Shown: positions 8,264 to 17,089 of the stretch, in pieces
How the letters are laid out: every line of letters starts with the position of its first letter
Numbering within the stretch: the first letter of the stretch is position 1
DNA from: JAXLVB01 sp046329195
Lineage (GTDB): Bacteria > Bacteroidota > Bacteroidia > Cytophagales > Spirosomataceae
Reading direction: 5' to 3'
DNA length: 64,000 bases
NCBI GenBank assembly: GCA_046329195.1
Contig: JAXLVB010000002.1
Location: forward strand, 682,001-746,000
Program-made: the position numbers and the translations under genes
Notes under the pieces: generated by a model
Seen by the model: only the letters and a program-made list of their open reading frames with translations
Told to the model about the DNA's origin: nothing
Databases searched by the model: none

Positions 8264-9625
8264 ATGAATCAACACGTCAATCGCCGCAAATTTTTGAAGG
8301 ACACTGTAGTGGCCTCGGCTGGTGTTAGCCTGTTCCCCAATATTGTCTTTGGAGTACCCGACGACAAAAAAGTTAGAATTGGATTTTTAGGGGTTGGGCT
8401 TAGAGGGCGAAACCACGTAGCGCAGGCCATTTTTAGGCCCGATGTGGTCATCAATGCCATTTGCGACATTGATTCCGATGCCGTTGCTAAAACCCAAAAA
8501 ATGCTACGTGATGCAGGCCGCCCAGAAGCCGCAGTATATGGCAAAAATGAGCGTGATTTTGAAAATATGGTCAAACGGGACGACCTCGACGGCATCGTGA
8601 TTGCAACCCCTTGGGAGTGGCACGTACCGATGGCCGTTGCCACCATGAAAGCAGGTAAATATGCCGGTGTTGAAGTTTCGGCTACCGTCACGCTTCAAGA
8701 ATCGTGGGATTTGGTGAATACCTATGAAAAAACAGGCTCACATTGCATGATTTTGGAAAATGTGTGCTACCGCCGAGACGTCATGGCCGTGCTCAACATG
8801 GTTCGTCAAGGCATGTTTGGCGAAATTTCTCATTTGCAATGCGGCTATCAGCATGATTTACGGGAAGTAAAATTCAATGATGGTAAACAAGCTTATGGTG
8901 GTGGGGTTGAGTTTGGTTCCAAGGGTTTTAGTGAAGCTCGTTGGCGTACTCAACATTCGGTTGATCGAAATGGCGACTTGTATCCAACTCACGGCTTAGG
9001 ACCTGTAGCAGAGATGATTAACATCAATCGTGGCAATCAATTTCTGTATTTGACTTCTATGGCCACTAAGTCGAGAGGGCTACACAATTACATCGTAGAA
9101 AAAGGAGGAGCCAACCATCCCAACGCCAAAGTCAATTTTAAATTAGGCGACATTGTAACTACGCTCATCAAATGTGCCAATGGCGAAACAATCATGATTT
9201 CGCATGACACCAACCTACCACGACCTTATTCGTTGGGATTCCGTGTGCAAGGCACCGAAGGTTTATGGATGGACGATGGAGATACCATTTACTTGGAAAA
9301 ACATTCTCCCAAAAAACATCAGTGGGAAAGTTGGGCATCCTATCAAGAAAAATACGACCATCCGCTTTGGAAAGCTCATACCAAAGATGCCGAGAACGCT
9401 GGCCATGGCGGCATTGACTATTTTGTACTGAGGGGCTTTATAGAAGCAGTAAAACGAAAAGTAGCTCCACCAATGGATGTGTACGATGCTGCGGCGTGGT
9501 CGGCCATCAGTCCTTTGTCTGAAGAAAGCATCAAAAAAGGCTCGGCACCTATTCCAATACCTGATTTTACTCGTGGAAAATGGAAAACCAATAAACCAAT
9601 TTTCGCTTTAAATGATGACTATTAG
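8264..9625 (+). CDS. Gfo/Idh/MocA protein, GH109-like glycosidase
   Basis: I place the start at the ATG at 8264, which gives a Tat signal (NRRKFLKDTVVASAG); the longer frame from 8153 has no such logic. The NAD-binding Rossmann motif GFLGVGLRGRN is at 40-50. The usual EKP motif of sugar dehydrogenases is replaced by EVSATVTLQESWDLV, and the C-terminal half (GLGPVAEMININRGNQFLYL, GANHPNAKVNFKLGDIVTT, GHGGIDYFVLRGFIE, YDAAAWSAISPLSE) closely follows what I know of GH109 alpha-N-acetylgalactosaminidases, which use NAD transiently. Length (453) fits. A periplasmic glycosidase next to a sugar transporter makes sense. A plain oxidoreductase remains possible. Confidence 0.82.
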   Translation: MNQHVNRRKFLKDTVVASAGVSLFPNIVFGVPDDKKVRIGFLGVGLRGRNHVAQAIFRPDVVINAICDIDSDAVAKTQKMLRDAGRPEAAVYGKNERDFENMVKRDDLDGIVIATPWEWHVPMAVATMKAGKYAGVEVSATVTLQESWDLVNTYEKTGSHCMILENVCYRRDVMAVLNMVRQGMFGEISHLQCGYQHDLREVKFNDGKQAYGGGVEFGSKGFSEARWRTQHSVDRNGDLYPTHGLGPVAEMININRGNQFLYLTSMATKSRGLHNYIVEKGGANHPNAKVNFKLGDIVTTLIKCANGETIMISHDTNLPRPYSLGFRVQGTEGLWMDDGDTIYLEKHSPKKHQWESWASYQEKYDHPLWKAHTKDAENAGHGGIDYFVLRGFIEAVKRKVAPPMDVYDAAAWSAISPLSEESIKKGSAPIPIPDFTRGKWKTNKPIFALNDDY

Positions 9626-9720
9626 GACAACCCGTGAAGGCCTTTTATCCAATACATTTTTCTTTCAAACGTGGTAATAAGTCCATAATCGAATAACTCT
9701 TAACCCAAACCTACCCAACC

Positions 9721-10932
9721 ATGCAACAAAACAAGAATCATCTGGGTCCTTTGCTAATTATTGGCGTCTTATTTTTCGTATTTGGCTTTGTCACCTGGGT
9801 CAACGGCACCCTGATTTCGTTCTTTAAAAAGGCATTTAACCTCGACAACACAAGTTCGTATTTAGTTACTTTTGCCTTTTTTATTTCTTATACCATCATG
9901 GCTATTCCTTCTTCTGCCGTCTTGAAAAAGGTAGGGTTCAAAAAAGGAATGTCTCTTGGATTAGGGATTATGGCAGTGGGAACTTTAATTTTTGTCCCTG
10001 CCGCCCAAATGGCTTCTTATCCTTTATTTTTAGTTGGATTATTCACCATAGGCATCGGCCTGACCTTGCTCCAAACAGCATCCAACCCGTATGTAACCAT
10101 ACTGGGGCCTCGTGAAAGTGCAGCACAACGCATTAGTTTTATGGGAGTTGCCAATAAAGTGGCGGGAATTTTGAGTCAGCGATTTTTTGGTAGCATACTG
10201 TTGGCAGGCGGAACTGTAGCTCTCTCGGCCAGTGAAGAATTACAAAAAGTTGAAACTCCCTACTTGATTTTGACAGGTGTACTCGTCTTTTTGGCTGTGT
10301 TAATCCAACTTTCTAAAGGATTACCTGAGGTAAGCGAAGAACAAGAAGGTGTTGAAGAAGGTGCTTCTACTAAAAATAGTGTCTTTGAATTCCCAAATCT
10401 TGTGCTTGGCTTGGCAGCGTTGTTTTGTTACGTAGGTCTAGAAGTAATTTCGGGCGATACCATCATTGCGTATGGTATTTCTCTTGGATTTCCCGAATCA
10501 GAAGCTAAGGATTTTGGTCAATACACCCTGTGGCTGATGTTATTAGGCTATGGACTGGGCATTGCCTTGATTCCAAAATACGTTGCTCAACATACATGGC
10601 TCAAACTTTCGTGCATCTTTGGCCTGATTTTCACTGTATTAGCTGTTTTTACTAGTGGTTTTACTTCCGTGGTTTGCATCGCCATTTTGGGTCTTGCCAA
10701 CGCCATCATGTGGCCAGCTATTTGGCCTTTAGCCATTGATGGATTGGGTAAATTCACAAAAGTAGGGTCAGCATGGCTTATTATGATGATTGCAGGGGGA
10801 GCTATTCTACCATTGTTGTATGGTCAATTGGCTGATGCCATTGGAACACAAAAAGCATATTTATTGCTTGTTCCACTTTATTTGGTCGTTCTTTATTTCG
10901 CCACACTTGGATACAAACGAAAGAGTTGGTAG
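9721..10932 (+). CDS. sugar MFS transporter, FHS family (FucP/GluP/NagP-like)
   Basis: This 403-residue, about 12-helix permease starts with LLIIGVLFFVFGFVTWVNGTLISFFKKAF, the typical N-terminus of fucose/glucose/galactose-H+ symporters of the FHS family. LLQTASNPYVTILGP near residue 118 is another FHS signature. It sits 95 bases after the GH109-like gene and before a sugar kinase and a nucleotidyltransferase, so it probably imports the released sugar across the inner membrane. The exact sugar cannot be read from the sequence. Confidence 0.9.
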   Translation: MQQNKNHLGPLLIIGVLFFVFGFVTWVNGTLISFFKKAFNLDNTSSYLVTFAFFISYTIMAIPSSAVLKKVGFKKGMSLGLGIMAVGTLIFVPAAQMASYPLFLVGLFTIGIGLTLLQTASNPYVTILGPRESAAQRISFMGVANKVAGILSQRFFGSILLAGGTVALSASEELQKVETPYLILTGVLVFLAVLIQLSKGLPEVSEEQEGVEEGASTKNSVFEFPNLVLGLAALFCYVGLEVISGDTIIAYGISLGFPESEAKDFGQYTLWLMLLGYGLGIALIPKYVAQHTWLKLSCIFGLIFTVLAVFTSGFTSVVCIAILGLANAIMWPAIWPLAIDGLGKFTKVGSAWLIMMIAGGAILPLLYGQLADAIGTQKAYLLLVPLYLVVLYFATLGYKRKSW

Positions 10933-10957
10933 GCATTAGATAAATCTGTATTTTTGA

Positions 10958-10986
10958 AGCCGCTTGACCAACAAGCGGCTTTTTTT
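10958..10986 (+). terminator. intrinsic terminator abutting the kinase start codon
   Basis: A perfect 9-base stem (AGCCGCTTG, loop ACCAA, CAAGCGGCT) is followed by six T, and the next base begins the ATG of the GHMP kinase at 10987. It lies 25 bases after the transporter stop. Confidence 0.85.
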
Positions 10987-12072
10987 ATGTATAATCAACT
11001 GAGTGTTTCTACCCCTGGTAGAATATGTCTATTTGGCGAACACCAAGACTACCTTGGTTTGCCAGTTATTGCCGCAGCTATCTCTCGCCGAGTAACGATT
11101 GCTGGCTCACCAATCCAAGACCAAGAAATTCGAATACAATTGCCTGATATACAATCGTCTGAACAATTTCGGTTGGCAGTGCCTTTTCAATATACAAAAG
11201 CAAGGGATTACTACAGAAGTGTTTTAAATGTACTTCATAAAGAAGGACTCACGTTTAAGGGTGGTTTTTCTTGTGAAGTTCATGGTAATATTCCTATCAA
11301 TTCGGGCACCTCATCCTCTTCGGCACTGATTGCTTCGTGGATTGGTTTTCTGGCGCATTTTAGTGAACAGCGACCAAACTGGTCTTCCAAAAAAATTGCA
11401 GAATTAGCCCATAAAGCTGAAATTGAAGAATTTGGAGAACCAGGCGGCATGATGGACCATTATTCTACGGTCATTGGCGATGTAATTTATTTGGAGTCAG
11501 AACCGAATATTTATGTCGAAAAACTGAGTCCTACCTTGGGTACGTTTGTATTAGGCGATTCGCTGGAGCCCAAAGATACGATACAAATCTTAGCCCGTGT
11601 CAAGTATGGAATGTTAGCTATTATTGACAAAATCAAGCAAGTTGATAACACATTTTCGCTCCATAACACCTCTACAGCAACTATTCAGGACTATCGCTCA
11701 ATCCTAACTTCGGATGAGTTTTTGTTGCTTGAGGGAAATTTTTCTGACCGTGACATACTACGAGAAGCTAAAACGCTTTTAAGCAACTCTACTACAGACC
11801 ATCAACAATTTGGCAATTTGTTAAATGCTCATTTTGAAAATTTGAGGGATGCCAAACAAATCTCCACACCAAAACTCAACCGGATGGTGGATGCTTCTTT
11901 AGCAGCAGGTGCGCTGGGTGCTAAAACCAATGGGTCTGGTGGCGGTGGTTGTATGTTTGCCTATGCACCCGAACAACCCGAAAAAGTAGTCGAGGCAATA
12001 GAAAAAGTTGGAGGTAAAGCCTATATTATTTCTATTGCATCTGGGATAGAAACACAAGAAAATAACGCATAA
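10987..12072 (+). CDS. GHMP sugar kinase (galactokinase-like)
   Basis: The protein (361 residues) begins almost at once with the galactokinase-type signature STPGRICLFGEHQDYLG, then the GHMP ATP loop GNIPINSGTSSSSALIA near 108 and the C-terminal motif GAKTNGSGGGGCMFAY near 315. GHMP kinases of this type phosphorylate a sugar at C1. A TTG start at 10954 would include the hairpin, so ATG 10987 is favoured, although it leaves no room for a leader after the terminator. Its neighbours (transporter upstream, nucleotidyltransferase 64 bases downstream) suggest a salvage route from free sugar to sugar-1-phosphate to NDP-sugar. Confidence 0.85.
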   Translation: MYNQLSVSTPGRICLFGEHQDYLGLPVIAAAISRRVTIAGSPIQDQEIRIQLPDIQSSEQFRLAVPFQYTKARDYYRSVLNVLHKEGLTFKGGFSCEVHGNIPINSGTSSSSALIASWIGFLAHFSEQRPNWSSKKIAELAHKAEIEEFGEPGGMMDHYSTVIGDVIYLESEPNIYVEKLSPTLGTFVLGDSLEPKDTIQILARVKYGMLAIIDKIKQVDNTFSLHNTSTATIQDYRSILTSDEFLLLEGNFSDRDILREAKTLLSNSTTDHQQFGNLLNAHFENLRDAKQISTPKLNRMVDASLAAGALGAKTNGSGGGGCMFAYAPEQPEKVVEAIEKVGGKAYIISIASGIETQENNA

Positions 12073-12136
12073 GGCAATAAATCAGATTTTGAGGCCAACA
12101 AATCGGCCAATAATACACCAAATAACTACAAATCGA

Positions 12137-13003
12137 ATGGATGGAAAATTGCTCATCTTAGCAGGTGGGATGTCTTCACGAATGAAAAAAGCCCTTGATG
12201 GCGAGGTATCATTAGACCAAAAACTGGTTGAACAAGCCAACAATCTTCCTAAAGGAATGATTGGCGTAGGTTTGGCAGGACGCCCCTTTTTGGATTATCT
12301 GCTCTACAATGCTCATCGAGCAGGCTACAATGAAGTGGTTTTGTTATTAAACCCCAAAGATACCGTCACACAACCTCATTTTGACCAATTAGTGGCAGAG
12401 GGAAAAGCTTGGGGCTTAACCATAAAGTACGCCATACAGCATATTCCAGCCAATCGAGAAAAACCTTTAGGAACTGCCGATGCTGTCTATCAAGGAGTTG
12501 TACAAACACCTGAATGGGCTGGGCACCGATTTACAGTGTGTAACAGCGATAACCTTTATTCAGTAAATGCACTCCGTACTTTGCGTGAAACCACACACGA
12601 CAATGCACTTATAAGCTATGACCCTGTGGCATTGGGCGTAGAGCCTGAGCGTGTAAAAGCTTTTGCAATTCTTAAAACCGATGCAGATGGTCATTTGAAA
12701 GACATCATCGAAAAGCCTTCTGACGAACAGATGGCAGAAGTATTGAAAGAATCTGGTCGTATTGGGGTGAGTATGAATATCTTCGCTTTTTCTACCGACC
12801 AAATTCTCCCCGTATTGGAACGAGTACCATTAAATCCGATTCGGAACGAAAAAGAATTACCAACGGCCGTAAACATGCTCATTGAGGCAATTCCTAATTC
12901 GGTATTGGTCATTCCGTTGGCCGAATCAGTCCCCGATTTGACCAGTAAAACCGACATTTCGGTAGTACAGACTTACTTAGAACAAGAATTTGGCGTGTTT
13001 TAA
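12137..13003 (+). CDS. sugar-1-phosphate nucleotidyltransferase
   Basis: The ATG at 12137 starts the protein (288 residues) right at the nucleotide-binding motif KLLILAGGMSSRMKK; a TTG frame from 12089 is less likely. Further motifs are the GTADAVYQGV substrate region, VCNSDNLYS (metal-binding aspartate) and IIEKPSDEQ. It has the fold of GlmU/RmlA-type enzymes, joining a sugar-1-phosphate to an NTP. It is the last gene of the GH109-transporter-kinase run and is followed by a hairpin. The base and sugar are unknown. Confidence 0.85.
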   Translation: MDGKLLILAGGMSSRMKKALDGEVSLDQKLVEQANNLPKGMIGVGLAGRPFLDYLLYNAHRAGYNEVVLLLNPKDTVTQPHFDQLVAEGKAWGLTIKYAIQHIPANREKPLGTADAVYQGVVQTPEWAGHRFTVCNSDNLYSVNALRTLRETTHDNALISYDPVALGVEPERVKAFAILKTDADGHLKDIIEKPSDEQMAEVLKESGRIGVSMNIFAFSTDQILPVLERVPLNPIRNEKELPTAVNMLIEAIPNSVLVIPLAESVPDLTSKTDISVVQTYLEQEFGVF

Positions 13004-13036
13004 GTAACTAACAGTAGTACTATTAGTGAACAATTC

Positions 13037-13066
13037 ATTCCCGAAAGAGGTTATTCTTTCGGGAAT
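13037..13066 (+). terminator. hairpin terminator after nucleotidyltransferase
   Basis: A perfect 11-base stem ATTCCCGAAAG/CTTTCGGGAAT with an 8-base loop lies 33 bases past the stop. The T-tract after it is short and interrupted, so termination may be leaky toward ispG. Confidence 0.7.
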
Positions 13067-13115
13067 TTGTTATACTCAGGTTTCTTTGAATTTTTTTGCC
13101 ATAAATCAAGAAAAT

Positions 13116-15134
13116 ATGTCATTGATTCACCCCCCCTCTGCTCAAGCTGCACTTCCTGATGACCGATTTTATGCGGACTCATTCACCCAGTACATCCGTC
13201 GGAAAACCATAACCGTACAGGTTGGTAATGTGCTCTTCGGCTCTGATTATCCAATCCGAATCCAGTCTATGACCACCGTTGACACTATGGATACCATCGG
13301 GTCAGTCGAGCAGAGTATTCGCATGATTGAGGCTGGTTGTGAGTTAGTTAGAATCACCGCACCCAGCGTAAAGGAAGCGCAGAATTTAGAAAACATACGC
13401 AAAGAGTTGCGGCGGCGGGGTTACGATACGCCTATTGTAGCGGACATTCACTTTACTCCCAATGCAGCCGAATTAGCCGCTCGCTTGGTCGAAAAAGTAC
13501 GGATTAATCCCGGTAATTATGCTGACAAAAAGCGATTTGAATACACCGACTACACCGAAGCAGGCTATAATGCTGAGTTGGAGCGCATCCGTGACAAGTT
13601 TTTACCTTTGGTAAAAATCTGTAAGGAATATGGAACGGCCATGCGCATCGGTACCAACCACGGCTCGTTAAGTGACAGAATACTAAGCCGTTATGGGGAT
13701 ACTCCTCTCGGAATGGTTGAGTCTGCATTGGAGTTTTTGAGGATTTGTGAAGAGGAAAACTACGACAATATTATCCTCTCAATGAAAGCTTCCAATACTC
13801 AAGTGATGGTACAGGCTTACCGATTATTGGTCAAAAAACTGGCAGAAGAAGGCTTAAAACCCTATCCGCTTCACTTAGGCGTAACCGAAGCAGGCGAAGG
13901 CGAAGATGGCCGAATCAAGTCGGCAGTAGGGATTGGAACCTTGTTAGAGGATGGCATTGGAGATACCGTTCGGGTAAGTCTAACCGAAGACCCAGAATTT
14001 GAAATGCCTGTGGCACAAGCCTTGGTCAATCGCTACAACCATCGGCAATCGCTTTCTCAGGCTATCAAGGAGGTGATTTCTATTCCTGTAAACCCCTATC
14101 AATATACTCGTCGCAAAACGAAAGAAGTAGCCAACTTCGGAGGACATAATGTGCCTCGGGTTATTGCCGATTTTTCGTCAGTTGAAATTGAAAACCACGA
14201 AGATTTGCGCCCAGTTGGACATTTTTACTTGCCTGTGCCTGACAAATGGCGTATGAATGACCTCGGTGCCGACTATCTCTATTCGGGTAGCCGTCCGATT
14301 CCGTTTATGTTGCCCAATGGATTGAAAGAAATTATAGATTACAACGTTTGGTTAAAGCTCCAAAACACTACTCATACCTTTCCGAGTTTGACCGTTGAAC
14401 AATATTTAGCCCCATTTCAACAGCACCCCATCCTGAATTTTGTAAGAGTTTCTCTATGTGAGTTGTCTGATTCATTACTTCAAAAAATTCAACAAGACGT
14501 CTCAGTTGTTTTGATACTCCATACTCAAAATGAACACGCCTTACCCGAACTCCGCCGAGCGTTTTTTGAATTGATAGAGAAAGGCGTCGAAGTGCCTGTG
14601 GTGATTGAACGTAGCTATTCATCACTTCCAGACAGTGATTTACAACTTTTCGCTGCTACAGACGTAGGTGGACTGCTCATTGATGGATTAGGAGATGGTG
14701 TCATTTTAAAAAGGGCAACAAAAACCACAGAAGAATCTCTGAACAATGCTAATCTAGTGAATAACACCGCTTTTGGTATCTTACAAGCAGCCCGTACTCG
14801 CATGAGCAAGACGGAGTATATTTCGTGTCCATCTTGTGGAAGAACACTATTTGACCTGCAAGAGACCACGGCCATGATTCGTAAACGCACCGACCACCTT
14901 AAAGGTGTAAAGATTGGTATTATGGGATGTATTGTGAATGGCCCTGGCGAAATGGCTGATGCAGATTATGGATACGTGGGTATTGGAAAAGATAAAATTT
15001 CATTGTACCGTGGCCAAACTATTGTAAAACGGTCTGTATCAGCCGACAAAGCCTTGGACGAACTCATTGGATTGATGAAAGAAGATGGGATTTGGCGTGA
15101 ACCTGAAGCCGAGCTTCCAGTGATTAGTAATTAG
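13116..15134 (+). CDS. ispG: 4-hydroxy-3-methylbut-2-enyl diphosphate synthase, long form
   Basis: IspG carries out the penultimate step of the MEP isoprenoid pathway with a [4Fe-4S] cluster. The start at ATG 13116 gives 672 residues; the frame from 13026 reads through a terminator. The TIM-barrel part starts at about residue 30 (TVQVGNVLFGSDYPIRIQSMTT). Cluster ligands are Cys571, Cys574 (SCPSCGRT) and Cys605 with Glu612 (GCIVNGPGE). The protein is about 300 residues longer than the E. coli enzyme because of a middle domain, as in plants and other Bacteroidetes. The electron donor may be the ferredoxin encoded elsewhere in the window; that is inference. Confidence 0.95.
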   Translation: MSLIHPPSAQAALPDDRFYADSFTQYIRRKTITVQVGNVLFGSDYPIRIQSMTTVDTMDTIGSVEQSIRMIEAGCELVRITAPSVKEAQNLENIRKELRRRGYDTPIVADIHFTPNAAELAARLVEKVRINPGNYADKKRFEYTDYTEAGYNAELERIRDKFLPLVKICKEYGTAMRIGTNHGSLSDRILSRYGDTPLGMVESALEFLRICEEENYDNIILSMKASNTQVMVQAYRLLVKKLAEEGLKPYPLHLGVTEAGEGEDGRIKSAVGIGTLLEDGIGDTVRVSLTEDPEFEMPVAQALVNRYNHRQSLSQAIKEVISIPVNPYQYTRRKTKEVANFGGHNVPRVIADFSSVEIENHEDLRPVGHFYLPVPDKWRMNDLGADYLYSGSRPIPFMLPNGLKEIIDYNVWLKLQNTTHTFPSLTVEQYLAPFQQHPILNFVRVSLCELSDSLLQKIQQDVSVVLILHTQNEHALPELRRAFFELIEKGVEVPVVIERSYSSLPDSDLQLFAATDVGGLLIDGLGDGVILKRATKTTEESLNNANLVNNTAFGILQAARTRMSKTEYISCPSCGRTLFDLQETTAMIRKRTDHLKGVKIGIMGCIVNGPGEMADADYGYVGIGKDKISLYRGQTIVKRSVSADKALDELIGLMKEDGIWREPEAELPVISN

Positions 15135-15136
15135 AA

Positions 15137-15150
15137 ACTGGTTATTGGTT
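15137..15150 (+). repeat. degenerate heptamer tandem repeat
   Basis: Two adjacent copies of a heptamer (ACTGGTT, ATTGGTT) lie just after ispG. The same unit occurs twice at 59081-59094. Confidence 0.5.
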
Positions 15151-15183
15151 CATTTTGGGCTATTATAAAAAACGACCAGAAAA

Positions 15184-15226
15184 GTAAAAAAGGTCTGATT
15201 GCGATGCAATCAGGCCTTTTTTACTT
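15184..15226. terminator. bidirectional terminator between ispG and M28 gene
   Basis: A long stem of about 20 pairs (15184-15203 with 15207-15226, one G-U) around a 3-base loop has A-runs on one side and T-runs on the other, so it can end transcription from both convergent genes. Confidence 0.88.
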
Positions 15227-15261
15227 TTTCAGAAAGAAATTCCAAATGAATAGATAACGAA

Positions 15262-16827
15262 TCAAGGCTTATTGCTATCTACAACAATTCGTTTGTCACG
15301 ATTGGCAATTTCCCAAGCAGTATAAAACACCAAACGGCCTACCTTTTCCGCTTTGTCGAACTGGATTTTTTCGATATCATCAGTGGGTTGGTGGTAGTCG
15401 GGGTGAACCCCATTGAAATAAAACGCTACGGGGATTTTCTTTTTGGCAAAGTTGTAGTGGTCAGAGCGATAGTAGAAACGATTCGGGTCCTTAGGGTCAT
15501 TAAAACGGTAATCCAAATCCAATTGGGTATATTTGGTATTGGCTTCTTCATTAATAAGATGTAGCTCTGACGAAAGCTTGTCCGAACCAATTACGTAGAT
15601 ATAATCCGACTTGCCCTCATGCTCTTTATCCACACGGCCCACCATATCAATATTCAAGTCAACAACCGTTTTTTCAAGTGGAAAGATTGGATGCTCGACG
15701 TAATATTCTGAGCCTAACAGCCCTCTTTCTTCGCCCGTTACGGTCATAAACAAGATGCTTCGACGAGGGCCTTGGCCCTTTGCTTTGGCTGCAGCAAATG
15801 CCTCGGCTACTTCCATGACAGTTACTGTACCCGAACCGTCGTCATTGGCACCGTTATTGATTTGGCCATTGGGACTAATACCGATGTGATCGTAATGAGC
15901 AGTAATAATAATTACCTCATCTTTCAGGTCTTTTCCTTCCATAAAGCCCACTACGTTTGAAGTTTCGATGTCCTCCTCCAAACGCTCTGCTTTAACTACC
16001 AAACTTCCTTTGGCACTCCCAGAAGGCAATTTTGCCGAGGCTAAATCAGCTAACTGAGCATCTGTCAGCCCCAAAACCTCTTTGGCAACCCCTTGTTTTA
16101 TAGTCATTTGCAGTGGGTTTTTCCCACGATTTGGGTCATTTTTAAATACTAGTTGGTTCAAACGAGCTGCAAAACCTTTCATCCGTACAAAGACTTTTTC
16201 TTGTTCTTCATCAGAAGATTTGGCTACCGTGAATACAGCAATTGCCCCCTTATCAGACAAAAGTTTTACTTTTTTAGCAACTCCTCCTCTATCTGACCAC
16301 TCAGAAGGTTTTTCGGTGCCCGACAACAGAAAAGTGCCATCTTCTTTTTTAGGCTCCCCATCATTGATAATCACCACTTTACCTTTTACATCCACCCCGT
16401 TCAAGTCCGAATACGTCGGTGCTTCAATACCATACTTGGCATACACCGCCTCAACGGTTTGTTCGGAGGGAAATCCAGTCGTTCCAGACACTACAAAGTC
16501 TTTATAAAGCTCTTTTTTGTTTCCATTCACCACCAAATACACATCCTTCCATGAGCTTTTGGCAAGTTCTACCTTCTGAAAGTATGAGCCATCGGTGCCT
16601 ACGGGCTTTAAGCCTAAGTTTTTAAAATGGTTGGCAATGTACTTGGCTGCTTTCCATTGGCCTGGTGTACCTGTTCCACGACCTTCCAAACTATCGTTTG
16701 CAATGACCGATAAGTGTTTTTTAAGGTCTTCTGCCAAAATAGAAGTGGCAAATTTTTCAGGTTTTTTTTGTGCTGATGAAGTTGTCAATGCACCCAAAAC
16801 GAGTGCAAAAGGCAAAAGTTTTTTCAT
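15262..16827 (-). CDS. M28-family zinc peptidase with PA domain, secreted
   Basis: A signal peptide (MKKLLPFALVLGALTTSSAQ) is followed by a region with a protease-associated insert (about residues 140-280) and the M28 catalytic core. Metal ligands can be seen in ITAHYDHIG, NDDGSGTVT, TGEERGLLGSEYY, NIDMVGRVD and the late histidine in GVHPDYHQPTDD. Such enzymes are aminopeptidases or glutamyl-cyclase-like proteins in the periplasm or outside the cell. It is monocistronic. A second, more distant M28 protein lies at 43542-45038. Confidence 0.92.
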   Translation of the reverse strand: MKKLLPFALVLGALTTSSAQKKPEKFATSILAEDLKKHLSVIANDSLEGRGTGTPGQWKAAKYIANHFKNLGLKPVGTDGSYFQKVELAKSSWKDVYLVVNGNKKELYKDFVVSGTTGFPSEQTVEAVYAKYGIEAPTYSDLNGVDVKGKVVIINDGEPKKEDGTFLLSGTEKPSEWSDRGGVAKKVKLLSDKGAIAVFTVAKSSDEEQEKVFVRMKGFAARLNQLVFKNDPNRGKNPLQMTIKQGVAKEVLGLTDAQLADLASAKLPSGSAKGSLVVKAERLEEDIETSNVVGFMEGKDLKDEVIIITAHYDHIGISPNGQINNGANDDGSGTVTVMEVAEAFAAAKAKGQGPRRSILFMTVTGEERGLLGSEYYVEHPIFPLEKTVVDLNIDMVGRVDKEHEGKSDYIYVIGSDKLSSELHLINEEANTKYTQLDLDYRFNDPKDPNRFYYRSDHYNFAKKKIPVAFYFNGVHPDYHQPTDDIEKIQFDKAEKVGRLVFYTAWEIANRDKRIVVDSNKP

Positions 16828-17089
16828 AAGATACTGGTGAGAAAAGTAAAATGTTAAGTTGAAGACGACGTTGTCAAAGGGTCATCACCTTCATGAATTT
16901 CTTCAAATGGTGTAAAAATAAACTTTTTTTACGGAGAAATGCAGCAGATGCGATAAAAGCATCATTGCTAACTCCCAAATTGCTGGATTTGTAGAAGAAT
17001 CAGTATAGACCATCGTTAATTTTTAGTTGATATTTTCAAGTTTAGGGTGCAGTACTTATCTTCGTGAATAATTAAACGCAACCGAAACG

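Noticed and set aside
10954..10986. TTG start for the GHMP kinase 11 codons upstream
   Set aside because: It would place the terminator hairpin inside the coding region; ATG 10987 begins right before the conserved domain.
13026..13115. 30-residue N-terminal extension of IspG
   Set aside because: It reads through the hairpin at 13037-13066 and starts at GTG; ATG 13116 fits the family better.
15184..15226. Hairpin as a possible riboswitch or small RNA
   Set aside because: Simple stem with T-runs between two convergent stops; a terminator explains it.
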